Shown here: piece by piece, positions 35,495-47,623 of the stretch | Position numbering within the stretch: position 1 is the first letter of the stretch | Layout: each line of letters starts with the position of its first letter | Source of the DNA: Pelobates cultripes | Lineage: Eukaryota > Chordata > Amphibia > Anura > Pelobatidae | Assembly (NCBI GenBank): GCA_933207985.1 | Contig: OW240916.1 | Location: 84,961,833-85,025,832, forward strand | Direction of reading: 5' to 3' | Length of the DNA stretch: 64,000 nucleotides | Program-made: the position numbers and the translations under genes | Notes under the pieces: model-generated | What the model was told of the DNA's origin: nothing | The model's input: the letters and a program-made list of their open reading frames with translations, nothing else | The model's database searches: none

Positions 35495-36097
35495 CAGGGC
35501 TGCCATCAGAAATTTTGGGGCCCCTGACACAGCTCAAGGTCTGGGCCCCCCGGTGCCTGCACCCGGGTCCGTCCCCCGTCCCCCCCCCGAGTCCGCCCAC
35601 AGGGATGCAGTGTCTGCAGGGTCGGTGCAAGGATTTTTGCCGCCCTAGGCAAAAGTAAAGTTTGCCACCCCCCATGTGACATCACAATGCCCCACCCATA
35701 TGATCTGCCATGTTAACTAACACAGTGCTGCAGTGCCACCGTGTTTACAATAAAAGGCCTGCAGGGACAGGCTATAGACACCAGAACCACTACATTAAGC
35801 TGCAGTGGTTCTGGGGACTATAGTGTCCCTTTAATGTGAGGTAAATTAGATATTAGTGCCACGAATAATATACTAGATTGCCTACTTACAACCAGATGAG
35901 GATGATGATGGGCTCTAGCTGCCGTCTGGCTCCACTGGTCTGTTGTAGAACAGGCTCTCTGGAAGCGGTTTGTAACTGTGGTCACAAAAATCAATGTTCT
36001 GGGAGAACGGGAAGCAGCTCCATTTTTTTGAGGGCCCTTTACACAGCTCAAGGTCTGGGTCCCAGGGTCCACCTTCATGTTCCACCAATGAGTTTGT

Positions 36098-36549
36098 TCA
36101 CAGGGGTGTGTGTGTGTGTGTGTGGATGTCCTGATGTGTGTAAGGAATCTGTGTTTGTATGTGTAAGGGCTGCAAGGTGAGTTTGTGTATGTATGGGATG
36201 CAGTGTGCGTCTGTAAGGGATGCACTGAGTGTGTGTAAGGGGTGCATTGTGTGTTGCTGTGTGTAAGGGATGCATTGCTTGTGTATGTGTGTCTGTGTGT
36301 AATGCATTGTGTGTTTTTCTGTGTGCAAGGGGTGCATTGTGTGTGTGTGTGACGGATGTCAATCTCTCTCCCTACCCCCGTCAATTTCCTTCTCCCCCCC
36401 CTCCAATTTCCTTCTTCTCCCCCTCTCTCCAATTTCCTTCTTCCCCCCCTCATTGCCTTCTCCCCCCTCCAATTTCCTTCTTCTCCCCCTCCCTTTCATT
36501 TCCTTCTTCTCCCCCTCCCTCTAATTTCCTTCCTTCTCCCCCTCCCTCT
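36098..36549. repeat. TG minisatellite passing into a CT-rich repeat
   Basis: GGGATGCATTGTGTGTG-type units (36098-36350) are followed by TTTCCTTCTTCTCCCCCTCC units (36365-36549), which run into 100 Ns (36550-36649). The gap is probably a collapsed or unread part of this array. Confidence 0.85.
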
Positions 36550-36654
36550 NNNNNNNNNNNNNNNNNNNNNNNNNNNNNNNNNNNNNNNNNNNNNNNNNNN
36601 NNNNNNNNNNNNNNNNNNNNNNNNNNNNNNNNNNNNNNNNNNNNNNNNNTGTTT

Positions 36655-36940
36655 CCTGTACCCGGCCGGACTAAAAGGAAGTGAACACTCAGTGTTCCCT
36701 TCCTGTTAGTCCGGCCGGGTACAGGAGACAGCTGCTCCCTGTACCGGTCGGACCATGCCATAGAGGGCTCGGCCACGCTGCAGCAAAGGAAGCTGACAGG
36801 AGGGAGCGCTCAGCGCTTCCCTCCTGTCAGCCCCCTTTCTCAGGCTGCGCCCGGGCGGTGCGGTCCGCCCTCATGGACGCACCGCCCGGGCAAAGCTGCA
36901 GCCGCCTGAGGCTCAATACAGAGCGCTCGGGCGGCTGCAG
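36655..36940. repeat. Four consecutive GC-rich hairpins
   Basis: Inverted repeats lie at 36655-36725 (arms CCTGTACCCGGCCGGACTA), 36792-36831 (arms GCTGACAGGAGGGAGCGCT), 36849-36891 (arms GCCCGGGCGGTGCG) and 36896-36940 (arms CTGCAGCCGCC). All are in the GC-rich part next to the right hAT terminus at 37030. Confidence 0.85.
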
Positions 36941-37030
36941 CATGGGGGGGGGGAGCTGGCCATGGCACCCCCCACCCGGCTGGTACCCGGGGCGGACCGC
37001 CCCCCCCGCCCCCCCCTTAGTACGCCACTG

Positions 37031-38277
37031 GTAAGATTCATTCAAAATAGCTAAATCGAATTCCCGTGAAATTAGAACAAATAAATTAAGGCAATTTGGT
37101 TACAATTTGGTTGTGTATAGTCAAATTACCCATGTTATATGGAGGTTCAGCTGACAACCACACTGCAGCTGAATGTAAGTGAAAATTCGGTTAATATTTG
37201 TGAATAACCAAATGTGTCAAAACAGTCAAATTGTGACCACTAAGTATTTGTCTGCTGTTCAGTTTGATTTGCATTTAGTGAATATACCGCCAGAATATTA
37301 CACTAAGTGTGTATTTAAAAAAAAAAAAAAAAACTATACAACATTAAAGTAAATTCAAATAAATATTCAAATGATCAAAAGTAAAACCTTTTTGTGTTGT
37401 TAAAACAACACAGTATTTTGTTTGCTGTTCCTGAGCATGTCAAGTTAATGGAAATCTGAGAAACTGAGGCCTATTGAAGAAAGAAAACCAGTGGAGGACA
37501 CACAAAGCTGCCCACATCTAATGAATATCTATTAGACATACTCATGCAGCATAGCATGCACTATCCCACCTACCACTTTCGTCCCATACTTGTAGAACGC
37601 ATAACACAGCTTTTCACCTGGCTTAAAGAATCTCATTGGAACACGACATAGCTCAACCTGTGTCACAAAATTTCTCCTAAGTTTTGCTTATTTTTGCCAC
37701 CTTAAATTTAAACTATCTCATACACCATTAATTATATATTTTACAGGCATTCAACAACACATGATAACCTATGGCCAAAACTACCATAAACTTCATGCTA
37801 TCATACCAGAAAAGAATATACTCAGAGGTTTTCAGGAATCCATTCCCCCACGTTCCTCTCAGAGATTACCAATAGCCATCCAACTGTTCATCCTTATCGG
37901 ACCTATTAGATCTACAACCATTCATTTATACTACCAAGTCGGCCATTACCAGCCATGCACATTGCCTTTTATGCCTTTCTCAGGCCAGAGAATCCACTAC
38001 CATCACCACCACTCAGACAGATCATTGTCTTCAACGATCCCACGTACGTAAACACATATATCATTACCTATTAGCTCTACCACATTCCGAAATGAGTCAA
38101 CATGCACCAACAGTAGAGATAACATACTATCCTACCCACAACAAATGGTGCCCACTTTCGGTCCTAGATTCCTACCTTCAAAATCCTGTAATCAAAATAC
38201 TGTAATGCATTTAAGGAAATGTCTGGTTAATTTGTATATATTTGTTGACTGTATTAAATCTTTGATTATTCATTTTT
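37031..38277. other. NCAN intron, no gene
   Basis: The part 37040-37290 contains AATTTGGTT and TTCACTAA words like the palindromic MITE family but without clear ends. The rest has no exon that I recognise. Confidence 0.4.
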
Positions 38278-38718
38278 GCCCTCTTTATTTACAGGCCTAC
38301 CGTATCGTCGGTATCGGCACACCACAACCGACTTGCTCCCTTTACACTATCCTAAGCTTATGCTGGATCCTTACTCCATATACGGCTATTTTGCCCCTTA
38401 CACAAGTATTAAGGCAGTTTTGCCTGTATTTGTGGGAGGGGCTTAAATTAATTCACTCCCCTATATAAGGGACACCCCTTACCTGACTCATATCGCTTGA
38501 GGTCAGCATCAGAATGACCCTCCCACCCACTCCTCATTTCAACACTTTCTCTTTTCTTTCCATTTACTTTACTTTCTTACTCCTTGGTGGGCCCTCTTTA
38601 TTTACAGGCCTACCGTATCGTCGGTATCGGCACACCACAACCGACTTGCTCCCTTTACATTATCCTAAGCTTATGCTGGATCCTTACTCCATATACGGCT
38701 ATTTTGCCCCTTACACAA
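38278..38718. repeat. Two 128-bp direct repeats, offset 313 bp, around a TATA-box-like site
   Basis: The segments 38278-38405 and 38591-38718 match with no indel and only one difference I could find (CTAT against TTAT near 38348/38661). Both contain CGTATCGTCGGTATCGGCAC. The spacer holds CCCTATATAAGGGACACCCC at 38459, which looks like a TATA box, and ACCCTCCCACCCACTCC. The layout resembles a very small terminal-repeat element or a tandem duplication of a regulatory segment. The repeats do not have TG/CA ends. Confidence 0.75.
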
Positions 38719-38855
38719 ATATATATATATATCTTTCTTATACTAACTTCGTGGGTTATTCCCCAATCAGGGAGAGTAATTTTAGGGCTCTTTGGCACTG
38801 ATTCATTGGTCAGGTATTGTGACCTCTGAATCAGAGTCACTATTATTTCTTTTCT

Positions 38856-38861
<6 letters not shown>

Positions 38862-38901
<40 letters not shown>
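38862..38901. repeat. (AT)n microsatellite
   Basis: About 20 AT units. Confidence 0.9.
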
Positions 38902-38905
<4 letters not shown>

Positions 38906-39064
38906 TAACAACTCACGGACATACTTACTTAGCAACACACATACACAGACACTCATACAGGCATATGTGCAAACATATTTTTTTACATACTGCACTTACA
39001 TATACATTTCATTTATTCATAACACACACAAATCCTGAAGTCTGTGGATAGTTAATACAATGTT

Positions 39065-39258
39065 AAACAAAAATCTGCACACCAGTCAAGCCATAAGACT
39101 TCCTTTTCTCACAGAAATCACAAATTTGCAGTGATTTTACTACCACAAAGGATTCTGGGTAGGCATATGCAAATTAGTTCAACAAAGAATCACATTTTTG
39201 CATCATTTCATTTTAAACATGGATTCCTTTGAGTCTGTGTGTGCAGATTTTTGTTCAT
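39065..39258. mobile_element. Short inverted-repeat element, AACAAAAATCTGCACAC termini
   Basis: The left arm AAACAAAAATCTGCACAC and the right arm GTGTGCAGATTTTTGTTC are inverted. Inner arms include CACAGAAATCACAAATTTGC. The centre has GCATATGCAAATTAG. It is a MITE-like unit with no ORF; the superfamily is not clear. Confidence 0.6.
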
Positions 39259-40890
39259 AGCTAGCAGTTAATCAGTTAATTGCGCTACACTAGCTCTTCT
39301 GGGTGATCGGACCAGGAACACCTCACAGGACTTGCCATTTTGGAGATGCACTGACCCAGTTATCTAGGCATCACTATTTAGCCCTTGTCCAAGTCACTCA
39401 AATATTTTCAATGGCCCAGTTTCTTGCTTCCAACACATGGCATTCAAGAACGGAATGTTGCTGCCTAATATTTCCCACCTTTTAACAGGTACCATTGTAA
39501 CAATACAATCAATATTATCCACTTCACCTGTCAGTGGTTTGAATGTTGTAGCTCACCAGTGTGCACACATCAAAACCTATTATCACTATATTATATTATT
39601 AAATGATACCCGCATTATTATATAATCATGAATATAAGTGAAATAACATTCAGAGATTGCAAATGGCAATTTCTTACACATCCATCCATCCTTCCAATTA
39701 ACACATAGAAAACTGATTTGTTCTGGAAAACCCAGTTTTTTAAATCTTTATAATAATGTTTGCTTAATATTATATGTTGTTAACATGTTGCTTTAAAAAA
39801 TAAATATGTGCTACTTGCAAAAATGACTTTCATTTGAGTGATTGCACTCTGCAGAGGCGGTATTTGCTCCTAATATCAGATGACAGTAAATGTAGAAGGA
39901 AATTTATTCTGTTTAGGTGAATCTATGTGCTTCCAGCTACCAAACGAGAAACGATAAAACTATTTCTTGATTATAATCTGCCCCAGTAGGTCCCCATACC
40001 TTATGTTACTTATTAGTCATGAACTATAAAATGCTGAATTTAATATGATTTAATCACCATGTGAAAGCTATGTGATTATAGAAGATATATACCTTTTATT
40101 TTATCTGTGGTTTTGGTGGCAGTTTTAGGTGCTGGTATCATTTGCACTTTCTACTTACTAATTTTCAAGCCTCAGGCATGGTACAACTATGGAATCTTCT
40201 TGAAGTATGTAGGGGTTTATTCACTAAAATCTACCCAGCGACATTAAGACTATAGCTGAGTTGGAGAATTTTTACAATTCAGCTGTTTTAGACTTATTTT
40301 TGCCAATTGCCAGATTTCAATTTTTTACAATATCGAGTTTAGGAGATAAACCCTTCCATACCATTTCTGCTTTATGTAACAGCTAAAATGAGAATTATCA
40401 GGAATTCAAATTTAAGGCCAAAATAACCAAACTTGTTAATCAGCTGTGCTTCCAGTTCAGCTACTTGGGTCTTAAAATTTAAAGTACAATTTGAATTACT
40501 CAGTTTAGTGAATAAGTCTGATAGGGTTATCAGGTCATCAAATGTTTTGACTGGTTTCTGATTGACCCCTGTTTTGTTGTTTTGAAATTTGTCAGTATGT
40601 GTACCAATTCCATTCATATGGTTAAACTCTATCGATTACTGATTCTTAAAGGAACAAGTGAAGTTGTTATGGTGCCTGGAGGTCCTTGGTGCCGTCTTTC
40701 CTTCAGGAGTTAAACTTTTTACAAATGGTTTAACCCCTTACTGCAACAGCGCAACACAAGAGCAGGACAAGACTGGCTTAATTCAGCACTACTGCATTTA
40801 ATCATTGATGTCAATGCCTGGCTTGCATATTATTGTTAGCTAAGGTAGGTGTCCTACTAAGACAATTTGAATTAAGAAGTATTGTCTAGA
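39259..40890. other. NCAN intron with decayed MITEs
   Basis: Worn copies of the palindromic MITE family occur at 40211-40350 and 40387-40515. A TTAA-type left end (CTTAAAGGAACAAGTGAAG) is at 40645. No exon seen. Confidence 0.45.
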
Positions 40891-41040
40891 CAAGGGGCAC
40901 TCAAAAGGTAAATACCCAGATGTTTTAAAACTACAGTTTCCATGATGCTTTGCCATTCTAAAGGCATACCAAAGGCATGCAAAGCATCATGAGAGTTGAA
41001 GTTCTACAACATCTGGTGATCTACCTTTTGGGCAGCCATG
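40891..41040. mobile_element. Hairpin MITE with CATGATGCTTTGC arms
   Basis: The left end CAAGGGGCACTCAAAAGGTA and the right end, reverse-complemented, CATGGCTGCCCAAAAGGTAG are inverted. The arms include AACTACAGTTTCCATGATGC and GCATCATGAGAGTTGAAGTT. A second copy, cut on its right side, is at 42233-42369. The whole forms a long foldback. Confidence 0.8.
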
Positions 41041-41844
41041 GCTGCCGGGGCCCCAGACAATGCAAGGCCTTAGGTGGCCGCCTAAATCGCCTAATTAGAG
41101 AGCCGCCTTTGATTATGACTTTTTGGCCTGTTTGTGAGTTCTCAGAGCAGATTTGTAAAGAGCATTACTGGTTCAATGACATGAAGAGATATGGAGTTAG
41201 GTGGACCGTCACTAAGGAAATGGCACTGATTTTGTGTTTCCAGTCTGTGCTTTCACTAAGCACATCTTACATGCATGTTGTCTACACTGCAATCTAAGAA
41301 ATAGCTGCTTTCTAGCTGCTGGTACATTCATAAGCAATTAGCCTTAATTAATAAACTAACTGCATGGCCAGTACTAAATTGAATTTTGCACTAAATCTCC
41401 CATGAAATGAAAGAATAGAATGGTCACGTTACTCTGTACTTGATATTGTATGTTATGATATCTTCATTGGTTTTCACACTCATGACAAAAAAATCCACCA
41501 CTGCTGGGGTTTAGTCTACTTTTGTAGTTTCATACGCACCTCCTTTCGTGTATTAGATGTTAGGTTAACATTGCATTTTTGCCCAAATCAGCCCCATTTG
41601 CCAAAACTTTGCAATTTTGTTTTCAACTCCTTCAATTTAATGTTTAATAAATAAACCTCAGAATTGTAATGTTTAAAAATCTTTAGGGTTATTATTTAAG
41701 CTGATTATTAGGGCAAATTCACAAGGGTATTAAATTTTTAAGCTAAAATAAGGAAATTGAAAACAGCTTTTTTTTTTTTTTTTACCAATTCAGCTTTTTT
41801 GCCTGAAAATTTGATTTTCCTAGACAAATCTCCACAATTCCTAG
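41041..41844. other. NCAN intron, no gene
   Basis: GCTGCCGGGGCCCC at 41041 looks like a fragment of another hAT-type terminus. The piece 41700-41840 resembles the palindromic MITE core. No exon seen. Confidence 0.4.
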
Positions 41845-42369
41845 TTTAAGGAACACTGTAAGCACTGCAACTGCTTCATCACAATGACGTGGCTATAGTG
41901 TCTGAAGTTTCCAGGATCCATCTATCCATATAGCGTTAAATTGTTTTTAATGTGTTAATGCTAAACGAGAGTGAGTACGCATTAGCCTGAGGCCTGAGCA
42001 GGAATGGGTGGGTGTTATTGGCTGTTTTCTTTTAGCCTATCACAGCCACCCATTGCTGGTATGAATTTGTATGGCTAAAGAAGAGTGATATGTCTGCCTT
42101 TGCCATACCTCTCGTGGAGGCCCTACTGTGGGCTGCCAGGAACCCTCATTCACTGTTAAACTGGTAGAAAATGGTTTAACTCTGAATGGAGGTGTTCTGC
42201 CAGGGAACTATAACCAATTCTATGAAATAAAGCAGTGGTGCCCAATAGATAGATCACAAGATGTTTTAAAACTACAGCTTCCATGATGCTTTGTCATTCT
42301 AAAGATATTCTACTGCAAGCAAAGCTTCATGGGAGTTGTAGTTCTACAAGATCTAGGGATCTACCTTTT
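41845..42369. mobile_element. Decayed TTAA MITE cut by a hairpin MITE
   Basis: TTTAAGGAACACTGTAAGCA at 41844 starts a reverse-oriented relative of the MITE at 9458 (shared GGCTAAAGAAG, CAGGAACCCTC and ACTATAACCAATTC words). At 42233 it passes into the second CATGATGCTTTG hairpin copy, starting CAGTGGTGCCCAATAGA. Confidence 0.6.
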
Positions 42370-44690
42370 GTTTTAAATGAGTTTTATTGTCGTCACAATA
42401 TGAATGCAGACATCAAACAAGCGATTGTAAAAAGCATGAGGTTGCCTACGCAGAGGCATATGCATCGAAACAGATGAATGCAACAAGAACAGTTTCATTA
42501 AAGATGCCAGTGTGCAGTTTTCAACTAGTAATGCATATCATAAGGGATTGGCCCTGCACGATTCAGCATGTCTAAGTTGATATATATAGAGTCCCAGTTC
42601 TCGTGCTGAGGACATTTAGTGAGGCGAACCTGTTAAGTGTAGTGTGTTCAGAGCACACCATGTGAGCATGTCTATAACCGGTCTGCATTGAAATTAAAAG
42701 TCATCTGTTCAGTGGCTGTACGTCGTGCAGGAGTGTCGGTGGGTAGCAGGGTGTCTACTGTGTGCTATCACCAGCGTTTGATGACTAACATGGGAAATCT
42801 GTTGTTGATCGGTTGCCGTCAGCAGATGGTTTAGCCCCTGTGAAGTATGTTGTACTGCTTATATGTGTGCAACAAAGCATTTCGATTATGCACGTGTGTA
42901 GCGTGGAGCATGGCCGAAACAGGCCTTCATAAGGGATAGGTATGGAACAGGTTACGGCTGTATAAGTCATGTTAAACTGCTCTAAGCTATGGCCTCCAGG
43001 GGCAGTGTGAAAGAAGAATCGAGTTTGCTGTTTGGTAGAAATATGAAGATGTGGGTAGTCATTGTACTGAGTAGGGTGTGGGTATGGGACTCTGTAGGAG
43101 TTTGTGTATGTTGGTGAGCTAGCTTAGCTGTGTACTCTGGGAATTGTACCTTGCAGTGAGGTCTCAATGGTGGGTTCGACAAGTGTCTAGCAGTGTTGGG
43201 TTGCAGTGACTGGCTCGTAGTCTTCGGAAAATTAGTGTCATCTGTGTCAACCAGTGTGTGTCGGAGGTTGCTCTCTTTGTTGGCTTCGCTTGTGCGAGCA
43301 TGCAGGGCGAGCGTAAGTAGCTAGTCTCCTTCGAGTGGGTAGCTGTGTTTTCGCGGTGTGTTGCTCGTAGAGCTGTGAGGAGTCAGTAGTGTGGAGTTGT
43401 GTAGGTCTGGTGTGGGTATCGGGAGTAGGTGCTGTGTTTGTGATGGTTGTCTGACGATTGCTCTAGTTATCTGTTAGGGGGTCTGAGGTGGGGGTGGGTG
43501 AGTTTGGAGGAAAGAGAGAGGAAGAGGAGGAGAAGGGGAGAAAAAGAGAAAAGAAAAATAAGGGGGGGAGGGGAGAAATCTACCTTCTGTGCGTAATATA
43601 TTTGTTTCATAAGGAGACAGTTTAATTTTTGGATATAATGAATTTGAAACCGTAAATTGAAAACAAGGATTATTGTGCAAACAACATACAATGAGACACC
43701 TCTTCATAAGTCTCATTTAAAGAGCCAACAATGACACAATAATATGACATATAAAAAGTAACACCGTAACACTAAGTTTAATATGCTTGGAGAACCATGG
43801 GGGGATGGGGCTTTTAGGATTCATGCTAAGGCAGGACATACTGAACATAGACCTCACAGCTGTATGCTAATGGGCTGCTTTTGCTGTGAGATAGAACAAA
43901 GTGTGGTCAGTAACCAGAAAATCTGTGGATGATTATGGATATATATACTCATACTTACCAGGGCTGCCCCTTCAGAGGTCCTAATAGGTCCAATGAACTT
44001 AAATACTTAAAGGGAGGAGGCATAGTATTTTCTCAGTGTGCTTGAAGGAACACGGTACTAACATCCAGTATATTATATTTTATATAGATTGACATGTTAT
44101 ATATCAATAAACTTTTTATTTTTTATTTTAAAATCAATATTTACCTTCTCACATTCTATTTTTAAGTGTTCATGCGTCATTATGCTTCATCGTTTTCCTA
44201 TCGGTGAGATCCAATCATAGAGAAGCATTGCGGACTTTAAGCGCATGCGTGGAAAATCAAATTATACCCATTGGAAATCATTACATTCACTGATTCTCTA
44301 TGAGAAATTCTGCATTCACAAGCTGTGAGCTGAATCAGAGATCATTTCACCTCTGTGTTATGTCCACCATAAAAAGGCTTGTTGGTTGTGCCCAGGAGCG
44401 CAATAACGTAGACATTATGTGCACTATGTATGCTGACATCACATTTATATACACACAAGTTTGGGATACAGCTTGGTAACTAAAAAACTGAAATTAAACA
44501 GCACAAAGTAATGTATTGTAACACATGCTTAATGAGCTAGATAATGATTGCACTCACAAAATGAAAGATAAATGAGCGCCTTAAGACCCAAATGGGCTCT
44601 AGTCATCCACTCTCCTTCTTTGACTGGAATCGGTGACCTTTGTGAAACAGGAATCTCAGCAGATGGAGTCAGGAACCAGTAAAAAATATT
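42370..44690. other. GT-rich unclassified stretch, possibly a minus-strand retroelement 3' region
   Basis: From 42370 to about 43490 the + strand is GT-rich and begins with a T-rich segment (GTTTTAAATGAGTTTTATTG), as a poly(A) tail would look on the minus strand. No RT motif is readable. A purine-rich stretch follows (43500-43570). The rest to 44690 has no exon that I recognise. Confidence 0.35.
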
Positions 44691-44940
44691 ATTTATTTCG
44701 GCAATAATAAGCCTTCAGTAATAAAAAAGGTAATAAAACCAATAGACATAAAATACAAAATATCCAACGCGTTTCTTCCACCCAAGGTGGACTTCCTCAG
44801 GGATAAGAATCAGCAAATAATACCATGCAATGTGATGCATAATCTCAGACCCCCCAAAATACCCTTTATGTAGTACCAGTTCTGATATCACAGTAAGATT
44901 GGGTATGAGAACAGGGATGCTTTTTTTGCAAAAACAGAAT
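44691..44940. repeat. Interspersed repeat with CCAACGCGTTTC motif
   Basis: The text TATTTATTTCGGCAATAATAAG, then TATCCAACGCGTTTC and ACTTCCTCAGGGATAAG, looks like a short interspersed repeat. I cannot assign a family. Confidence 0.4.
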
Positions 44941-45150
44941 ATTCAAGGGCATAATTGATATGTCTGCGAACAGGTTTTTGATCCAAGAAAATATCTGATT
45001 GCCATTATCAAGCCAAGAAGAATTTTTTTTGCGTTTTGTGGCATAATGGGAAATGGCTACAATAGGGTTTCTATTGCCTTCTTTTGGATCAACACTATAA
45101 AAGAATGGGTTTCAAAGTTTACCTTGATGGACTTTAGTAATTTTTCAACC
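44941..45150 (+). mobile_element. CR1-like LINE 3' UTR fragment
   Basis: It aligns by eye with bases 110-310 of the window: shared TTGATCCAAGAAAATATCTG, TGCCTTCTTTTGGATCAAC and TTGATGGACTT in the same order and orientation. No coding part is left. Confidence 0.7.
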
Positions 45151-45423
45151 TAGACAACCTTCGCTATGCCTCTGCAGCATTGATAATTCACTGTATAGTG
45201 AATTAACCATTGAGAAAGCAAAGCAAAGTTTCCTCTTTCCTGCCCAGTGTAATGCATAAACCTAATTTGCAATGCAGCCTTTTGTTTTGTAATAGACATT
45301 TATAGGTTTAGTCACACAACCCAGAATTGTGGAGAATTGACGAAGAAATTTCAAGTTTTAGGTCAAAAATGGTAACTTGAAAAATGTCTCTACTTCAATT
45401 TTCTTTCCTAAGCTTTTATGGAG

Positions 45424-45912
45424 TTAAAGGGACACTATAGTCACCAGAACAACTACAGCTTATTGTATTTGTTCTGGCGAGTACAGTCAGTCCCTGCAGG
45501 CTTTTTGCAGTAAACACTGTATTTTCAGAGACAAGGCAGTGTTTACATTACAGCTTAGGGATATCTCCAGTGGCCACTCTTTAGATGGCTACTAGAGGTG
45601 CTTCCTAGGGGAAGTGCTGCATAGTGTACAGCACTGACTTATAGTGTCTCCGCCTTCTGCATGGATACACTGAACTTTCCTCATAGAGATGCATTGATTC
45701 AATGCATCTCAATGAGGAGATGCTGATTAACCAGGGTGGTGTTTGGCCTTGCCTCTGGTCTGCCTCCTTGGCTGAGATCATCAGAATTGACCATCTCAGT
45801 CAATCCAATGAATTCCTATGGGAAATCATTGCAATTGGCTGAAATCATTACTTCTGATCATGTCGGCCAAGAAATACATGTTTGTTTTCCTGACCTTACT
45901 GGGTTCCTTTAA
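45424..45912. mobile_element. TTAA-flanked MITE (489 bp), intact relative
   Basis: It begins TTAAAGGGACACTATAGTCA and ends GACCTTACTGGGTTCCTTTAA with TTAA at both sides. It provides the uninterrupted form of the MITE split at 19718-22552. There is an inverted pair around ATGCATTGATTCAATGCAT at 45689. No ORF. Confidence 0.8.
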
Positions 45913-47448
45913 ATTTGTATTTCCTTGGTCAGTTGAAAGTTCCAATTAATTCCAGTTAACTGAATAAGTCATTGAGTGATAATGGTAATACGGTGCCTGA
46001 TTGATTCCATCCACACCAAAATGCTATCAGATCTTCATGTGATAGCGCAATATTTGCATAGCATAGTAATATATATATAATATTAAACCCTTTGAAAACA
46101 ATGTTTCAAACTGCTTTTTGGAATGAACATTTTAGTGACAGTGTCACTTTAAGCTGGTTATTGGTATTTGTAGCATTATTTTGACAACAATGGAAGGATC
46201 ACAGATTGTACAAAAGTTGAAAATGCACTTTTTGTAATAAAAGTATACATAATTTAGGATTGGTCACTTTTTGTGAGCTGCAGAATATTCATTAACTATA
46301 CAAATGATTTATTCCTTACATTTTCTTCAAATATCTCACACAAAAGAAGGAATAAAAAAAACAAAAAAAAAACGAAACACATTACTTTCCCAAACTTTTC
46401 TTAAAACAGGGGTGTTGCTATGATAAAAAAAAAATACCCTGGACTTGAGCCCCCCTGAAAATTTGGGCATCCGTAAAGCCCCACTTTGTCCTCTGAAAAA
46501 CACCCACCACTGTCCCTCCCTAACTCCACCGATTAACACACCTCTTGACACACTTACAGTTACTTACAGAGACAAACACAGAAACACATACACACATAGA
46601 CCTAGACTGGTAGACACGCACATACAGAGACATGCACAAGCACACACAGGGTTTGCCAGAAAACTCAGTACTTACACCTCTGTGGCCAACAAGTGTACCA
46701 ACATGTTAATTTCCATTGCCTTACCCTATGATTGCTCCTAGACTTTAAAAGGTTTTGTTAAAAAAATTAAAAAATTTTAAAATATTGTCGCTCTTCTTTT
46801 TAAGTGTTCCTCTGTGTTCTGCTTAGTCGACCTCTTAGTTGCAGACCCCTCCAACACTAGGATGAGATGCTCAACTAAGGAGCATCTCATTCTAGGACTG
46901 TCCCTATTCCATAATCCCTTGTTCAGCAGGGAATTATCTCAAAAGTAAAAGATTACCAAAGAGTTGTCCCAGTCATCACATGATTGGAACTGCTTAATAA
47001 ACACATCACAGTTTACTGTTTAGTATCAGGTCTCTGCTGCTGTCAGACACTCTCTGTAATGACAGTGGGCTTGGGAAGCTCTAAGCACCATGCACTTTGC
47101 AATAACGCTTAGTCTTTAACTACTGTCATTGAAAGCCAACCAGTGACATGAAATTGTAGCTTTTGATCATACAAGAGAATGTAATTGGCTAAATTACCAT
47201 ACATTTAACTGCCAACCTGACTTCTGGCATAAATGATTTATATTTGACAAAAATGTAATCAAACCAACATAATGAGGCTTGTTGATGCTATGTTTACATT
47301 AAATTGTTTTCTTTATAATCTTCACAGTGCCTCATCAGGGTAACCTGAGCATGAGCATCTATATACCAGCCTATTTTTATAATGCTAATTTTGTTACCTT
47401 TTTAACAAGCAATTAAAAATATGTTCTTTTTTTCTTTTTCTCACCCAG
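45913..47448. other. NCAN intron before Link exon
   Basis: No gene seen. A small hairpin GAGATGCTCAACTAAGGAGCATCTC is around 46863. The run TTTTTTTCTTTTTCTCACCCAG at the end is a strong acceptor for the next exon. Confidence 0.6.
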
Positions 47449-47623
47449 GTCTAGTGTTCCATTACCGGGCAGCCAGTAACCGCTACGCTCTGACATACCC
47501 AGAGGCCGTGCTGTCTTGCCAAGAGAACTCTGCTGTGATTGCCTCCCCGGATCAACTGCAGGCCGCGTTTGAAGATGGTTTGGACAATTGTGATGCTGGC
47601 TGGCTTTCTGATCTATCCGTAAG
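47449..47623 (+). CDS. NCAN: Neurocan exon: Link module 1, first half
   Basis: The exon is exactly 175 bases, the usual length for this hyalectan and link-protein exon, and goes from phase 1 to phase 2 (acceptor CTCACCCAG, donor AAG/GTGCAG). It encodes LVFHYRAASNRYALTYPEAV, then LSCQENSAVIASPDQL and [21 protein letters not shown]. The two cysteines (LSC, DNC) are the first and second of the four in a Link module. The FHYR start and the [10 protein letters not shown] block are family hallmarks. The module binds hyaluronan together with Link module 2. Confidence 0.95.

Larger units (their letters stand above)
35495..37030. mobile_element. Nested hAT remnants with TG array and assembly gap
   Basis: At least three hAT-like termini lie here. 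CAGGGCTGCCATCAG at 35495 is nearly identical to the left end of element A, including GAAATTTTGGGGCCCC. CAGGGTCGGTGCAAGG at 35617 is another left end. The right end at 37030 is TAGTACGCCACTG (CAGTGGCGTACTA in reverse complement). A TTAA MITE right end (TAGTGTCCCTTTAA) stops at 35834. A second ACACAGCTCAAGGTCTGGG block is at 36041. Matching target duplications for these ends were not found, so boundaries of individual elements are unknown. Confidence 0.6.
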
